Positions 38,102 to 46,504 of a stretch of 46,504 nt of DNA are shown here, piece after piece (positions within the stretch are counted from its first letter, which is position 1; each line of letters starts with the position of its first letter). This DNA comes from Azonexus sp. (GTDB lineage Bacteria > Pseudomonadota > Gammaproteobacteria > Burkholderiales > Rhodocyclaceae), in NCBI GenBank assembly GCA_030691385.1, contig JAUYEI010000074.1, positions 1 through 46,504 of the forward strand, given 5' to 3'. The notes under the pieces were generated by a model. That model was not told where the DNA came from. It saw only the letters and a program-made list of their open reading frames with translations, and searched no databases. Position numbers and translations under genes: made by a program.

Positions 38102-40936
38102 ATGGAACTCGCCAAAGCCTTTGAACCAGCCGATATCGAACGCCGCTGGTACCCCGAGTGGGAAGCCCAGAATTACTTCGCTGCCGGCGTTGACCGCAGC
38201 AAGGCAGCTGACGAAAACTTCTGCATCCTGCTGCCGCCGCCGAATGTGACCGGCACGCTGCACATGGGCCATGGCTTCAACCAGACGCTGATGGACGCGC
38301 TGACCCGCTATTACCGGATGCGCGGCCACAACACGCTGTGGCAGCCGGGCACCGACCACGCCGGCATCGCGACGCAGATCGTCGTCGAACGCCAGCTCGA
38401 CGCCCAAGGCATTTCGCGCCACGACCTCGGTCGCGAGAAGTTCCTTGAAAAAGTCTGGGAATGGAAGGAATACTCCGGCAACACCATCACCAAACAGATG
38501 CGCCGCATGGGCACCAGCCCGGACTGGAAGCGCGAGCGCTTCACGATGGATGCCGGCCTCAACAAGGTCGTCACCGAAACTTTCGTCCGCCTGTTCAATG
38601 AAGGCCTGATCTACCGCGGCAAGCGCTTGGTGAACTGGGATCCGAAGCTGCACACAGCCGTTTCCGACCTCGAAGTCGTGCAGGAGGAAGAAGACGGTTT
38701 CATGTGGCACATTCGCTATCCACTGGCCGATGGCTCGGATAGCCTGGTCGTCGCCACGACGCGTCCGGAAACCATGCTCGGTGACACGGCCGTCATGGTT
38801 CATCCGGAAGACGAACGCTACAAGCACATGATCGGCAAGATGGTGAAGTTGCCGCTGACCGATAGAGAAATCCCGATCATCGCCGACAGCTACGTCGATC
38901 TCGAATTCGGCACGGGCTGCGTCAAGGTTACGCCGGCACATGATTTCAACGACTACGCTGTGGGGCAGCGCCACGGCCTGCCGATGATTTCGATCCTGAC
39001 GCTCGACGCCAAGATCAACGAGAACGCCCCCGCCAGATATCAGGGCCTCGACCGTTTCGACGCCCGCAAGGCTGTCGTCGCCGACCTCGAAGCCCTCGGC
39101 ATCCTGGTCAAGACCGACAAGCACAAGCTCAAGGTGCCACGCGGCGACCGGACCAATGTCGTCATCGAGCCGATGCTCACCGACCAGTGGTTCGTCGCCA
39201 TGTCCAAGCCGGGCGACGACGGCAAGTCGATCACCGAGAAGGCGCTCGATGTCGTCCATTCCGGCGAGATCAAGTTCTATCCGGAAAACTGGGTCAATAC
39301 CTACAACCAGTGGCTCAACAATATCCAGGACTGGTGTATTTCCCGTCAGCTATGGTGGGGCCACCAGATTCCGGCCTGGTACGGCGACAACGGCCAGATT
39401 TTCGTTGCCCACAGCGAAGCTGAAGCCAGGGCCGAAGCCGCCAGGCAGGGCTACACCGGCGCCCTGAGCCGCGACGAGGACGTCCTCGACACCTGGTTCT
39501 CGTCCGCCCTGTGGCCGTTCTCGACGCTGGACTGGACGGGCGACGAAGCCATCGACGCGGCCAATCCGATTTTGCAGCAATATTTGCCGTCGACCGTGCT
39601 GGTCACCGGTTTCGACATCATCTTCTTCTGGGTTGCCCGCATGGTCATGATGACCAAGCAGATCACCGGCCAGATCCCGTTCAAGCACGTTTATGTGCAC
39701 GGCCTGATCCGCGATGGCGAAGGCCAGAAGATGTCGAAATCGAAGGGCAATGTGCTCGACCCGATCGACCTCATCGACGGCATCGGCCTCGACGCGCTGA
39801 TCGAAAAGCGCACGACCGGCCTGATGAACCCCAAGCAGGCGGAAAGTATTGCCAAGAAGACGAAGAAGGAGTTCCCGGAAGGTATCGCCTCTTTCGGCAC
39901 CGACGCCCTGCGCTTCACCTTCGCCAGCCTCGCCTCGCCCGGCCGCGACATCAAGTTTGACCTCAATCGCTGCGACGGCTATCGCAATTTCTGCAACAAG
40001 CTGTGGAACGCCACGCGCTTCGTGCTGATGAACGTTGAGGGCCACGACCTGGCCCTCGAACACCAGCAGAACGGCCCGGCCTGCGGCGGTTCCGCCCCGC
40101 TTGAATTCAGCTTCGCCGACCGCTGGATCGTCAGCCAGTTGCAGCGCGTCGAGAAGGAAGTCGAGCAGCACTTCACCGACTACCGTTTCGACCTCGTCGC
40201 TCAGGCCATCTACAAATTCATCTGGGACGAGTTCTGCGACTGGTATCTGGAAATCGCCAAGGTCGAGATCCAGACCGGCAACGACGCCCAGCAGCGCGGC
40301 GCCCGCCGGACCCTGGTGCGCACGCTGGAAGCCGTTCTGCGCCTGGCCCACCCGCTCATTCCGTTCATCACCGAAGAGTTGTGGCAGACCGTCGCCCCGA
40401 TCGCCGGCCGCAAGACGCACGACTCGATCATGCTCGCCGCCTACCCGCGCGCCGAGGAGTACAAGCTCGACCCGGCTTCGGAAGCCAAGGTCGAGCGCCT
40501 CAAGGCCCTGGCCTACGCGACGCGCAACCTGCGCGGCGAAATGAATGTCTCGCCGGCCCTGCGCATGCCGCTGCTGGTTGCCGGTGGCGGCGCCGAGATT
40601 TCCGAGTTCGCGGCCATCCTGCAAGCTCTGGGTAAGCTCTCCGAGGTACAAATCGTTTCCGACATGCCGGCCGATGCCATGGCACCGGTTGCCGTGGTCG
40701 GTGAAACCCGCCTGATGCTCAAGGTGGAAATCGACGTTGTCACCGAACGCGTGCGCCTCGCCAAGGAAATCGAAAAGCTCGAAAAGCAGATTTCGATTGC
40801 CCAGGGCAAGCTCGCCAACGAAGGTTTCGTCGCCCGCGCCCCGGCAGCCGTGATCGATCAGGAAAAGCAGCGGGTAGCCGATTTCACGGCGACGCTGGAA
40901 CAACTCAAGCCCCAGCTTGCCAAGTTGGGTAACTAA
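38102..40936 (+). CDS. valS: Valyl-tRNA synthetase
   Basis: 944 aa class I synthetase. HIGH variant in [15 protein letters not shown] (about residue 53-58), CP1 editing domain ([20 protein letters not shown]), KMSKS at about 542 ([14 protein letters not shown]), and a C-terminal tRNA-binding coiled coil ([20 protein letters not shown]). A TATAAT at 38067-38072 lies in front. Confidence 0.98.
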   Translation: MELAKAFEPADIERRWYPEWEAQNYFAAGVDRSKAADENFCILLPPPNVTGTLHMGHGFNQTLMDALTRYYRMRGHNTLWQPGTDHAGIATQIVVERQLDAQGISRHDLGREKFLEKVWEWKEYSGNTITKQMRRMGTSPDWKRERFTMDAGLNKVVTETFVRLFNEGLIYRGKRLVNWDPKLHTAVSDLEVVQEEEDGFMWHIRYPLADGSDSLVVATTRPETMLGDTAVMVHPEDERYKHMIGKMVKLPLTDREIPIIADSYVDLEFGTGCVKVTPAHDFNDYAVGQRHGLPMISILTLDAKINENAPARYQGLDRFDARKAVVADLEALGILVKTDKHKLKVPRGDRTNVVIEPMLTDQWFVAMSKPGDDGKSITEKALDVVHSGEIKFYPENWVNTYNQWLNNIQDWCISRQLWWGHQIPAWYGDNGQIFVAHSEAEARAEAARQGYTGALSRDEDVLDTWFSSALWPFSTLDWTGDEAIDAANPILQQYLPSTVLVTGFDIIFFWVARMVMMTKQITGQIPFKHVYVHGLIRDGEGQKMSKSKGNVLDPIDLIDGIGLDALIEKRTTGLMNPKQAESIAKKTKKEFPEGIASFGTDALRFTFASLASPGRDIKFDLNRCDGYRNFCNKLWNATRFVLMNVEGHDLALEHQQNGPACGGSAPLEFSFADRWIVSQLQRVEKEVEQHFTDYRFDLVAQAIYKFIWDEFCDWYLEIAKVEIQTGNDAQQRGARRTLVRTLEAVLRLAHPLIPFITEELWQTVAPIAGRKTHDSIMLAAYPRAEEYKLDPASEAKVERLKALAYATRNLRGEMNVSPALRMPLLVAGGGAEISEFAAILQALGKLSEVQIVSDMPADAMAPVAVVGETRLMLKVEIDVVTERVRLAKEIEKLEKQISIAQGKLANEGFVARAPAAVIDQEKQRVADFTATLEQLKPQLAKLGN

Positions 40937-40947
40937 AAAGGATTCAA

Positions 40948-41427
40948 ATGTCCCAAGACAAACGCGGCCTCCTCGCCAAGATATTCATAGCCCTGATGAT
41001 CTTTTCGGCGCTGGTTGGCGCCTGGAGCGTCGCTTTCATGATCTCGTGGCCGAAAGACAAGACTGACGTCTGGAAACCGGAGTTCCGCGTCGTCGCCATC
41101 TGCGCCAACCAGGAACCCTGCGGCTTCGCCTACAAGGATCTGGCCGATGCCAAGGCCCAAGGCCTCTACACCTCGCTGACGCCGACGGAACCAGCCGGTG
41201 AAACCCAGGAAGAAAACAACTGGCTCAAGTGGAAGATTGAAAACGGCGTTTTCGAGGTCAAGGCTTCGTCCTGGCACTTCCAGACCACCATCCGTTATAC
41301 GGTCGAAAACGACATGCCGATCCTGCTTGATTACCAGGACGTCGATGTCCCCAAGGCCTTCTATTACGGCGTTGCAGCCGCACTTTTCTCGATGATCGGC
41401 CTCTATTTGCGCAGGCTGCGCGGCTGA
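40948..41427 (+). CDS. Two-TM hypothetical protein
   Basis: 159 aa. N-terminal helix (IFIALMIFSALVGAWSVAFMI), a periplasmic domain of about 100 residues with one Cys pair (C-N-Q-E-P-C, positions about 51-56), and a C-terminal helix (FYYGVAAALFSMIGLYL) ending in a basic tail. 11 bp after valS and probably co-transcribed. No family recognised; role unknown. Confidence 0.7.
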   Translation: MSQDKRGLLAKIFIALMIFSALVGAWSVAFMISWPKDKTDVWKPEFRVVAICANQEPCGFAYKDLADAKAQGLYTSLTPTEPAGETQEENNWLKWKIENGVFEVKASSWHFQTTIRYTVENDMPILLDYQDVDVPKAFYYGVAAALFSMIGLYLRRLRG

Positions 41428-41438
41428 TCTCGCCCGCT

Positions 41439-41494
41439 GACCGTAGCGCTCGGAGTGCTACGGTCAACCGGAAAAAACGGCCAAAATTGAAATC
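41439..41494 (+). repeat. Dispersed CGGTCAACCGG repeat with perfect hairpin
   Basis: GACCGTAGC/GCTACGGTC (41439-41447 and 41457-41465) is a perfect 9-bp stem; then AACCGGAAAAAA and AAAATTGAAATC, running into the stop codon of the minus-strand pabBC at 41493-41495. No T-run follows the hairpin. Confidence 0.75.
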
Positions 41495-43229
41495 ATTGCG
41501 GCAAAGCTACGCGCACCAGGCCGCGTAGCGCGTTGCCCAGCCAGAAGCCGCCGGCCAGATCATCCGGCCACAACACGGCTTCACGAGCCCGGCCATCGGC
41601 CAGCAACGCCGACCGCAGCACACCGGGCAAGGCACCACTGGCCAGCGGCGGCGTCAGCAGCACCCCATCGCGCTCGACGAAAACGTTACTGCGCCCCCCT
41701 TCGGCCACCTCGCCGCGTTCGTTGAGAAAAACCATGTCAAAGAGCTGCGGATCGCTGTCCAGCACCTTGAGCGCAGCGTCGTACTGCGCCCGGTCCGTGG
41801 TCTTGTGGCGACGCAGCGGATAGCCTGATTCAATGCTCATGGCAGCCAGCACGGCGCGGCGCGGCCCGCTCGGCTCGCCCCCCAGCGGGAAGGCCTGGAC
41901 GTCGAGGCGGCCATCCTTCGCCAGAGTCAGCCGCACCCGCCAGGTGCCAGTGACAGGCTGTGCGGCCAGCAGTTCGGCCACCCGCGCTTCGTCACAGGCA
42001 AACCCCAGCCACGCCGCCGACCGGCGCAAACGTTCGAGATGCCCGGCCAGCCGCGGATAGCGCCCGTCTTCACGGCGCAGCGTTTCGATCAATAGCAGGC
42101 CGGGATCGCACTCACGCAGGAATCGCGACTTGAGCAGACACTCCTGCCACTCGGCGGCCGGCTGTGAGTCAGCGACGACGCCGCTGCCGACGCCCAGCTT
42201 GCCGTGGCCATCGGCACCCAGTTCCAGCGTGCGGATCGCCACGTTGAGCCGGAAATCGCCATTCGGCGCCAGCCAGCCAAGCGCCCCGGTGTAAATGCCG
42301 CGCTCGGCGTTTTCCAGTTCGGCCGCGATCTGCATCGCCCGAATCTTCGGCGCTCCGGTAATCGAACCACAAGGAAACAGCGCGCGCAGGATTTCACCAA
42401 AACTCCGCCCACCGACATTGGCCGAAACCTCCGACACCATCTGCCAGAGCGTCGGGTATTCCTCGATGTCGAACAGCCGGTCGACGACAACGCTGCCCTG
42501 CTCAGCCACACGGCCAAGGTCGTTGCGCAGCAGGTCGACGATCATCAGGTTTTCCGCCCGGTCCTTTTCGGAACTACGCAGTTGCTCAGGCGGCGCGCTA
42601 CGTGGCGCCGTGCCTTTCATCGGCCGCGTCACCAGCCGGTCGCCACAGCGCTCCACGAACAGCTCGGGCGACAGCGAAACCAGGCCGTTCCGCACATCGC
42701 CGACGAAGCCGCCATAGCGAACCGGCTGCTGCTCGCGCAGTCGGGTGTAGAGCGCCAGCGGCGAACCGAACCACGCAAAGTCGAGCGGGAAGGTGAAATT
42801 AACCTGATAACAGTCACCTTCAAAAATCAGCCGTTTTATCCGGTTGACCGTAGCAACGTAGGTTTCTTCATCAATCGCCGGCTGCAAGCCGCCAATGCCG
42901 GCCACGCCATGGCCACGCTGCTGCAACCAGGCTTCGGCATCGTCCACGGAGTGCGAAATCCGCTTTGAGAAGCGCCAGAACCTGGCCAGCACTCGCCCGC
43001 CCGGTTGCCAGCCAACGGGCGCCGACCTGGGTTCGAGCAGATAGCCGAGTTCATAGTCGAGCCCAACCACCGTCCACTGCGGGTCATGCAGGAGCGTCAG
43101 CAGCACGGCTTCCAGCGAGGCCGCATCGCTGGCCTCAAGGCAATCGATCAACCCGTCGAAACGCCAAGCGGCGGGTTCGCCAGCCGGCGCCCGCCTGTCC
43201 TCGAAAAATGCGGTGAATTCAGGGCTTAT
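41493..43229 (-). CDS. pabB: Fused aminodeoxychorismate synthase component I / aminodeoxychorismate lyase
   Basis: 578 aa if it starts at ATA 43229; a TTG at 43151 gives 552. Residues up to about 370 are a chorismate-binding PabB domain (MKGTAPRSAPPEQLRSSEKD, NLMIVDLLRNDLGRVAEQGS, FPCGSITGAPKIRAMQIAAE). From about 375 a PabC-type PLP lyase domain follows (LLLIETLRREDGRYPRLAGH, the Lys in RRHKTTDRAQYD, FLNERGEVAEGGRSNVFVER). It makes p-aminobenzoate for folate; folE2 is at 17.5 kb. The 26 residues above the TTG (SPEFTAFFEDRRAPAGEPAA and more) look like normal PabB N-terminus, so the TTG is probably internal. Operon with the TusA-like gene. Confidence 0.9.
   Translation of the reverse strand: MSPEFTAFFEDRRAPAGEPAAWRFDGLIDCLEASDAASLEAVLLTLLHDPQWTVVGLDYELGYLLEPRSAPVGWQPGGRVLARFWRFSKRISHSVDDAEAWLQQRGHGVAGIGGLQPAIDEETYVATVNRIKRLIFEGDCYQVNFTFPLDFAWFGSPLALYTRLREQQPVRYGGFVGDVRNGLVSLSPELFVERCGDRLVTRPMKGTAPRSAPPEQLRSSEKDRAENLMIVDLLRNDLGRVAEQGSVVVDRLFDIEEYPTLWQMVSEVSANVGGRSFGEILRALFPCGSITGAPKIRAMQIAAELENAERGIYTGALGWLAPNGDFRLNVAIRTLELGADGHGKLGVGSGVVADSQPAAEWQECLLKSRFLRECDPGLLLIETLRREDGRYPRLAGHLERLRRSAAWLGFACDEARVAELLAAQPVTGTWRVRLTLAKDGRLDVQAFPLGGEPSGPRRAVLAAMSIESGYPLRRHKTTDRAQYDAALKVLDSDPQLFDMVFLNERGEVAEGGRSNVFVERDGVLLTPPLASGALPGVLRSALLADGRAREAVLWPDDLAGGFWLGNALRGLVRVALPQ
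42823..42857 (-). repeat. Possible CGGTCAACCGG repeat copy inside pabB
   Basis: On the coding strand TTGCTACGGTCAACCGGATA then AAACGGC and TTGAAGG, closely like the copies at 13259 and 41457. It encodes ATVNRIKRLIFEG, which is normal PabB sequence, so the likeness could be chance or the source of the motif. Confidence 0.35.
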
Positions 43230-43459
43230 TTGCGTTTCAGGTAAAACTCGAAAACGCGATTTTCTTCTTTTTGCTCAACCAGTTCATTACCGGTTTGCTT
43301 GGCAAAAGCAGGAAAATCCTTGAGGGAACCGGGATCGGTCGCCAGTACGCGCAGGATCTGGCCTGACTCCATCTCGGCAAGCGTCTTCTTGGTACGCAGG
43401 ATGGGCAACGGGCAGTTCAGCCCCTTAACGTCGAGATCGCGATTAAATTCCATGTTCAT
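43226..43459 (-). CDS. TusA/SirA-like sulfur carrier protein
   Basis: 77 aa (MNMEFNRDLDVKGLNCPLPI). The CPxP signature CPLPILRTKKTLAEM holds the sulfur-accepting cysteine. Members pass persulfide sulfur for tRNA thiolation, molybdenum cofactor or sulfur oxidation. moaC and soxYZ lie within 3 kb and a mercaptopyruvate sulfurtransferase elsewhere in the window, so a role in sulfur trafficking is likely but the partner is unknown. Downstream of an M48 peptidase gene by 36 bp. Confidence 0.88.
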   Translation of the reverse strand: MNMEFNRDLDVKGLNCPLPILRTKKTLAEMESGQILRVLATDPGSLKDFPAFAKQTGNELVEQKEENRVFEFYLKRK

Positions 43460-43495
43460 TCGGCCAAATGGATTAGAGGCACGATTTTACCTCGA

Positions 43496-44944
43496 TTACT
43501 TGCGCTTTTCCTTGAGCTCATCGATCAGCCGCTGCTTCAACTCGCGCAAGCGCGCATCGATGGACGACATCTCGAAGAAATTACCGTCGCCGGCCTTCTG
43601 CGCCTGCTGCAGTTGCTCGACCGCCGCCGCCGTCTGGCCCTGCAAAGCGAAAACCTCGGCCAGGGCGCGATGCTGCATGGCTTTCTTGTCCAGACCGGCG
43701 TAACTTTCGGCACGCATCTTGTGCAAGCGCACATCGCCCGGATAGTTGCCTAGCTGCGCCTCGGCAAAACGGAGCGCCTCTTCGTAACGCCGCGCGCCAA
43801 GCAAGGCCGCGCCATAGCCGTAAAGCAGCCCCAGATTGAGCGGATAGCGCACCATCGCGTCGCGATAGATCGTCAGCCCCCCCGCCGCATCGCCCTGGGC
43901 AATCCGGATATCGGCCCGCAAACGCTCCGGCATCGGGGCTGAAACCCTGAGGCCACGAATGGTTTCAATCTCCCGCTCGGCGCCGGGCCAATCGCGATTC
44001 CGATAGAGCGCGAAAGCCAGGCCATAGCGAATGGCCGCTTCGGAAGCAAACTTCCGCTCGCGCAGCAGTTTGTCCAGATCCTTCACCGCATCGCCCGGCG
44101 TGCCCTGCATGGCCCGCACCTTGGCGCGCACTAGCTGGAAATCGACGCTATCTTCCACCTGGCGATAAGGCACCGCCTGCTCGCGGTTCTGCATGTCGGT
44201 CAGGCGCTCGCCGGTTAGCGGGTGGGTGCGCAGGTAGGCCGTCGCGTTGTTCTCGTACAGGCGAACAGTCTTTTGCAGGCGCTCGAAAAACACGCCCATA
44301 CCGCGCACGTCAAAACCCGCCTTGCGCAGGATATCGAAACCCTGCCGGTCGGCCTCGCGCTCGAAATCCCGCGAAAACGCCAGCCGGGCCGAAATCGCCC
44401 CGGCCTGCGTCGTCGCAATCGCCGCCCCGGCCATCTGCCCGCTCGAGCGCGCGGCCAGCAGGGCGAGCGCCATCGCCACCATCGACGCCATGCCGATCTG
44501 CTTGGATTGAAAGACCTGGCGCGCGATGTGGCGCTGCGTCACATGTGCAATCTCGTGGCCGAGTACGCCTGCCAACTCCGACTCGGTCTGCGCCGACACG
44601 ATGAGGCCGGTATGCACCCCGATGTAACCGCCGGGCATGGCAAAGGCGTTGATATTCGGATCGTTGATCGGGAAAAAGTAGAAGCCGAAACCGGGATCGT
44701 TACTGACGGCCGCCAGTCTTCCACCCAACTGATTCAGATAAGCCTCGACATCGGCGTCATCGAGATACGACGGCTCGCGCCAGCGAATTTCATGCATGAT
44801 CTGCTGACCGATTTTCTTCTCGGTACTCAGTGACAAATCGTTGCTCGCCACATCACCCAATTCCGGCAACTCGTCGGCCGCCAACGGCTGAAAAGCCAGC
44901 GTGCAGGCAAGAAGGGCGGCGATCAAGCGCTGGCTCGGGTGCAT
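43496..44944 (-). CDS. bepA: Periplasmic M48 metalloprotease with TPR tail (BepA-like)
   Basis: 482 aa. Signal peptide (LIAALLACTLAFQPLAA). HEIAH zinc motif at 130-134, third ligand in DFEREADRQGF. Residues about 270-482 form helical TPR-like repeats (LRERKFASEAAIRYGLAFALY, YRDAMVRYPLNLGLLYGYGA). This matches BepA/YfgC, which with the BAM complex handles outer-membrane protein assembly and LptD. Start ATG 44944. First gene of the run to tusA-like and pabBC. Confidence 0.92.
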   Translation of the reverse strand: MHPSQRLIAALLACTLAFQPLAADELPELGDVASNDLSLSTEKKIGQQIMHEIRWREPSYLDDADVEAYLNQLGGRLAAVSNDPGFGFYFFPINDPNINAFAMPGGYIGVHTGLIVSAQTESELAGVLGHEIAHVTQRHIARQVFQSKQIGMASMVAMALALLAARSSGQMAGAAIATTQAGAISARLAFSRDFEREADRQGFDILRKAGFDVRGMGVFFERLQKTVRLYENNATAYLRTHPLTGERLTDMQNREQAVPYRQVEDSVDFQLVRAKVRAMQGTPGDAVKDLDKLLRERKFASEAAIRYGLAFALYRNRDWPGAEREIETIRGLRVSAPMPERLRADIRIAQGDAAGGLTIYRDAMVRYPLNLGLLYGYGAALLGARRYEEALRFAEAQLGNYPGDVRLHKMRAESYAGLDKKAMQHRALAEVFALQGQTAAAVEQLQQAQKAGDGNFFEMSSIDARLRELKQRLIDELKEKRK

Positions 44945-45008
44945 GGTGCTATGATACCGCAGCCGCGAAAACCGCCCTTCCGGCGCATCGTAACCAATCG
45001 TAAATCCC

Positions 45009-45497
45009 GTGACCCACCAGACCCTGACTCATTTCGACAACGCCGGCCAGGCCCATATGGTCGACGTCGGCGCCAAGGCAGAAACCGCCCGTGTCGCCCG
45101 CGCCGCCGGCAGCATTTTCATGAAGCCCGAAACCCTGACACTGATTCGTTCCGGTTCCGCCAAGAAAGGTGACGTGCTGGGTATCGCGCGCATCGCCGCC
45201 ATTCAGGCGTCAAAACGTACAGGCGACCTGATTCCCCTGTGCCATCCGATTTCCCTGACCCGCGTCACCGCCGACTTTTCAATCGACGAGGCGCAAAACG
45301 CAGTTCACTGTGAAGTCGTCGCCGAATGTTTCGGCCGAACCGGTGTCGAAATGGAAGCACTGACCGCAACATCGGTTGGCCTGCTCACCATCTACGACAT
45401 GTGCAAGGCCGTCGACCGTGACATGCGCATCGAAAACATCCGCCTGCTGGAGAAATCCGGCGGCAAATCCGGCCATTGGGTCGCCGAAACCGAATAA
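45009..45497 (+). CDS. moaC: Cyclic pyranopterin monophosphate synthase
   Basis: 162 aa, GTG start. Second reaction of molybdenum cofactor synthesis. Family stretches [68 protein letters not shown]. Divergent from bepA; TATGAT at 44950-44955 may be its -10. Confidence 0.97.
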   Translation: MTHQTLTHFDNAGQAHMVDVGAKAETARVARAAGSIFMKPETLTLIRSGSAKKGDVLGIARIAAIQASKRTGDLIPLCHPISLTRVTADFSIDEAQNAVHCEVVAECFGRTGVEMEALTATSVGLLTIYDMCKAVDRDMRIENIRLLEKSGGKSGHWVAETE

Positions 45498-45514
45498 CTC
45501 TCCCGCAACAGAAC

Positions 45515-45988
45515 ATGTCAGAACTGCGCAGAAAACTCCTCAAAGGCGGCGTCTCGGCCGCCCTGTTATCGCCCTTGATCGGCAGCGGCCTGCTCATGCC
45601 CACCCGCGTCCTGGCTGCTGAATGGAACAAGAACGCGTTCACCGCCCGCAACGTCAATGATGCGATGAAGGCTTATGGCAGCGCCAATGCCCCCGAATCG
45701 CACGACATCGTGATCAATGCCCCCGAAATCGCCGAAAATGGCGCCAAGGTCGAAGTCGAGATTACGAGCAATATCGCCAATACGCGCAGCCTGGCCATCT
45801 TCGCCGACAAGAACCCGGTGCCGCTGAGTGCGGCGTTCGAGTTCTCCGGCCCCGTACTGCCTTACGTGAAAGCCCAGCTCAAAATGGCCGAGAGCATGCG
45901 TATCCGGGCAGTAGCCAAATCATTGGACGGAAAATCCTACGTTGCCTTCCGCGAGATCAAGGTAACGCTGGGCGGATGTGGAGGCTGA
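45515..45988 (+). CDS. soxY: Thiosulfate oxidation carrier protein SoxY
   Basis: 157 aa from ATG 45515 (MSELRRKLLKGG). Twin-arginine signal RRKLLKGGVSAALLSPLIG, exported folded with SoxZ. The C-terminal GGCGG carries the substrate cysteine that holds thiosulfate-derived sulfur in the periplasmic Sox cycle. 17 bp after moaC; soxZ follows after 2 bp. No soxA, B, X or C in view. Confidence 0.96.
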   Translation: MSELRRKLLKGGVSAALLSPLIGSGLLMPTRVLAAEWNKNAFTARNVNDAMKAYGSANAPESHDIVINAPEIAENGAKVEVEITSNIANTRSLAIFADKNPVPLSAAFEFSGPVLPYVKAQLKMAESMRIRAVAKSLDGKSYVAFREIKVTLGGCGG

Positions 45989-45990
45989 GC

Positions 45991-46302
45991 ATGGCAGATC
46001 AAATCAAGATTCGCGCCCAGAACCAGGGTGAAATCACCGACATTCGCGTCCTCATGCAGCACCCCATGGAAACCGGGCAGCGCAAGGACGACAAAGGGCA
46101 AAGCTTTCCGATGCACTTCATCCAGACCTTCACGATCAGCCTGAACGGAAAGCCGATTATCGACGGGCAACTGAACACGTCGATTTCCCGGAACCCGCTC
46201 TTTACCTTCAAGGCACGCGGCATCAAGGCTGGAGACAAATTGTCGGTTGCCTGGGTGGACAATAGCGGCGACCGGCGCCAGGACGAAATCACCGTCGCCT
46301 GA
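45991..46302 (+). CDS. soxZ: Thiosulfate oxidation carrier complex protein SoxZ
   Basis: 103 aa starting MADQIKIRAQNQGEITDIRV. Immunoglobulin-like partner of SoxY; no signal of its own, it is carried out by SoxY's Tat signal. Motifs VLMQHPMETGQR and FIQTFTISLNGKPII, WVDNSGDRRQDEITV. The group II intron 3' end lies 15 bp after its stop. Confidence 0.96.
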   Translation: MADQIKIRAQNQGEITDIRVLMQHPMETGQRKDDKGQSFPMHFIQTFTISLNGKPIIDGQLNTSISRNPLFTFKARGIKAGDKLSVAWVDNSGDRRQDEITVA

Positions 46303-46316
46303 GCTTTTCCGACCTA

Positions 46317-46504
<188 letters not shown>

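Overview
The window is chromosomal DNA of a GC-rich betaproteobacterium. Protein style and gene order (ribF-ileS-lspA-fkpB-ispH; rpsP-rimM-trmD-rplS; ilvB-ilvH-ilvC with pssA-leuA; lptF/lptG back to back with pepA-holC-valS; a PilY1-type adhesin; soxYZ) point to Rhodocyclales, near Dechloromonas/Azonexus. That placement is from memory of gene order, not from a search. Almost all of the window is dense, conserved housekeeping sequence. I saw no tRNA, rRNA, CRISPR array or prophage.

Layout. 1-6.9 kb, minus strand: ribF, ileS, lspA, fkpB, ispH, then the 5' part of a pilY1-like gene running off the left edge. 7.0-13.2 kb: a GGDEF protein, amiC/tsaE (minus), queG (plus), then a minus-strand group of a small membrane ORF, a 3-mercaptopyruvate-type sulfurtransferase, a SpoIIAA-like protein and a DMT exporter, followed at 13.3-14.4 kb by a Rieske oxygenase. 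14.5-18.4 kb, plus: xseB-ispA-dxs (isoprenoid precursors) and folE2. 18.9-20.9 kb, minus: rpsP-rimM-trmD-rplS (ribosome and tRNA maturation). 21.0-23.7 kb, plus: a PilZ-like protein, a WrbA-type flavoprotein and a DUF2069 membrane protein. 23.8-29.5 kb, minus: ilvB-ilvH-ilvC, pssA, leuA (branched-chain amino acids plus phospholipid synthesis). 29.6-31.5 kb, plus: an ECF-like sigma factor overlapping a one-TM (anti-sigma-like) protein, a secreted DUF3106 protein and an RDD membrane protein. 31.9-34.1 kb, minus: lptF-lptG (LPS export). 34.2-41.4 kb, plus: pepA-holC, an acidic hypothetical, a GT-C type glycosyltransferase, valS and a two-TM hypothetical. 41.5-44.9 kb, minus: an M48 peptidase, a TusA-like protein and a fused pabB-pabC. 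45.0-46.3 kb, plus: moaC, soxY, soxZ. The window ends in the 3' end of a minus-strand group II intron.

The unusual content is in the spacers. There are at least four kinds of small non-autonomous repeat. (1) An element of about 225-235 bp with 17-bp terminal inverted repeats: full copies at 18433-18657 (plus) and 31667-31901 (minus, with a perfect 5-bp target duplication ATTAT), and a 48-bp remnant at 22713-22760. (2) A 174-bp element at 22533-22706 with 16-bp terminal repeats and a 6-bp duplication that contains the stop codon of the upstream gene. (3) A palindromic element of about 160 bp at 31518-31918, split by copy (1). (4) A short motif of about 40-60 bp (core CGGTCAACCGGAAA) at gene 3' ends, one copy of which lies in frame inside queG. 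Each copy of element (1) sits in or against another repeat. This nested, partly protein-embedded repeat system is the best candidate for something undescribed here. Two genes also seem to use rare start codons: CTG for the sigma factor and ATA for pabBC.
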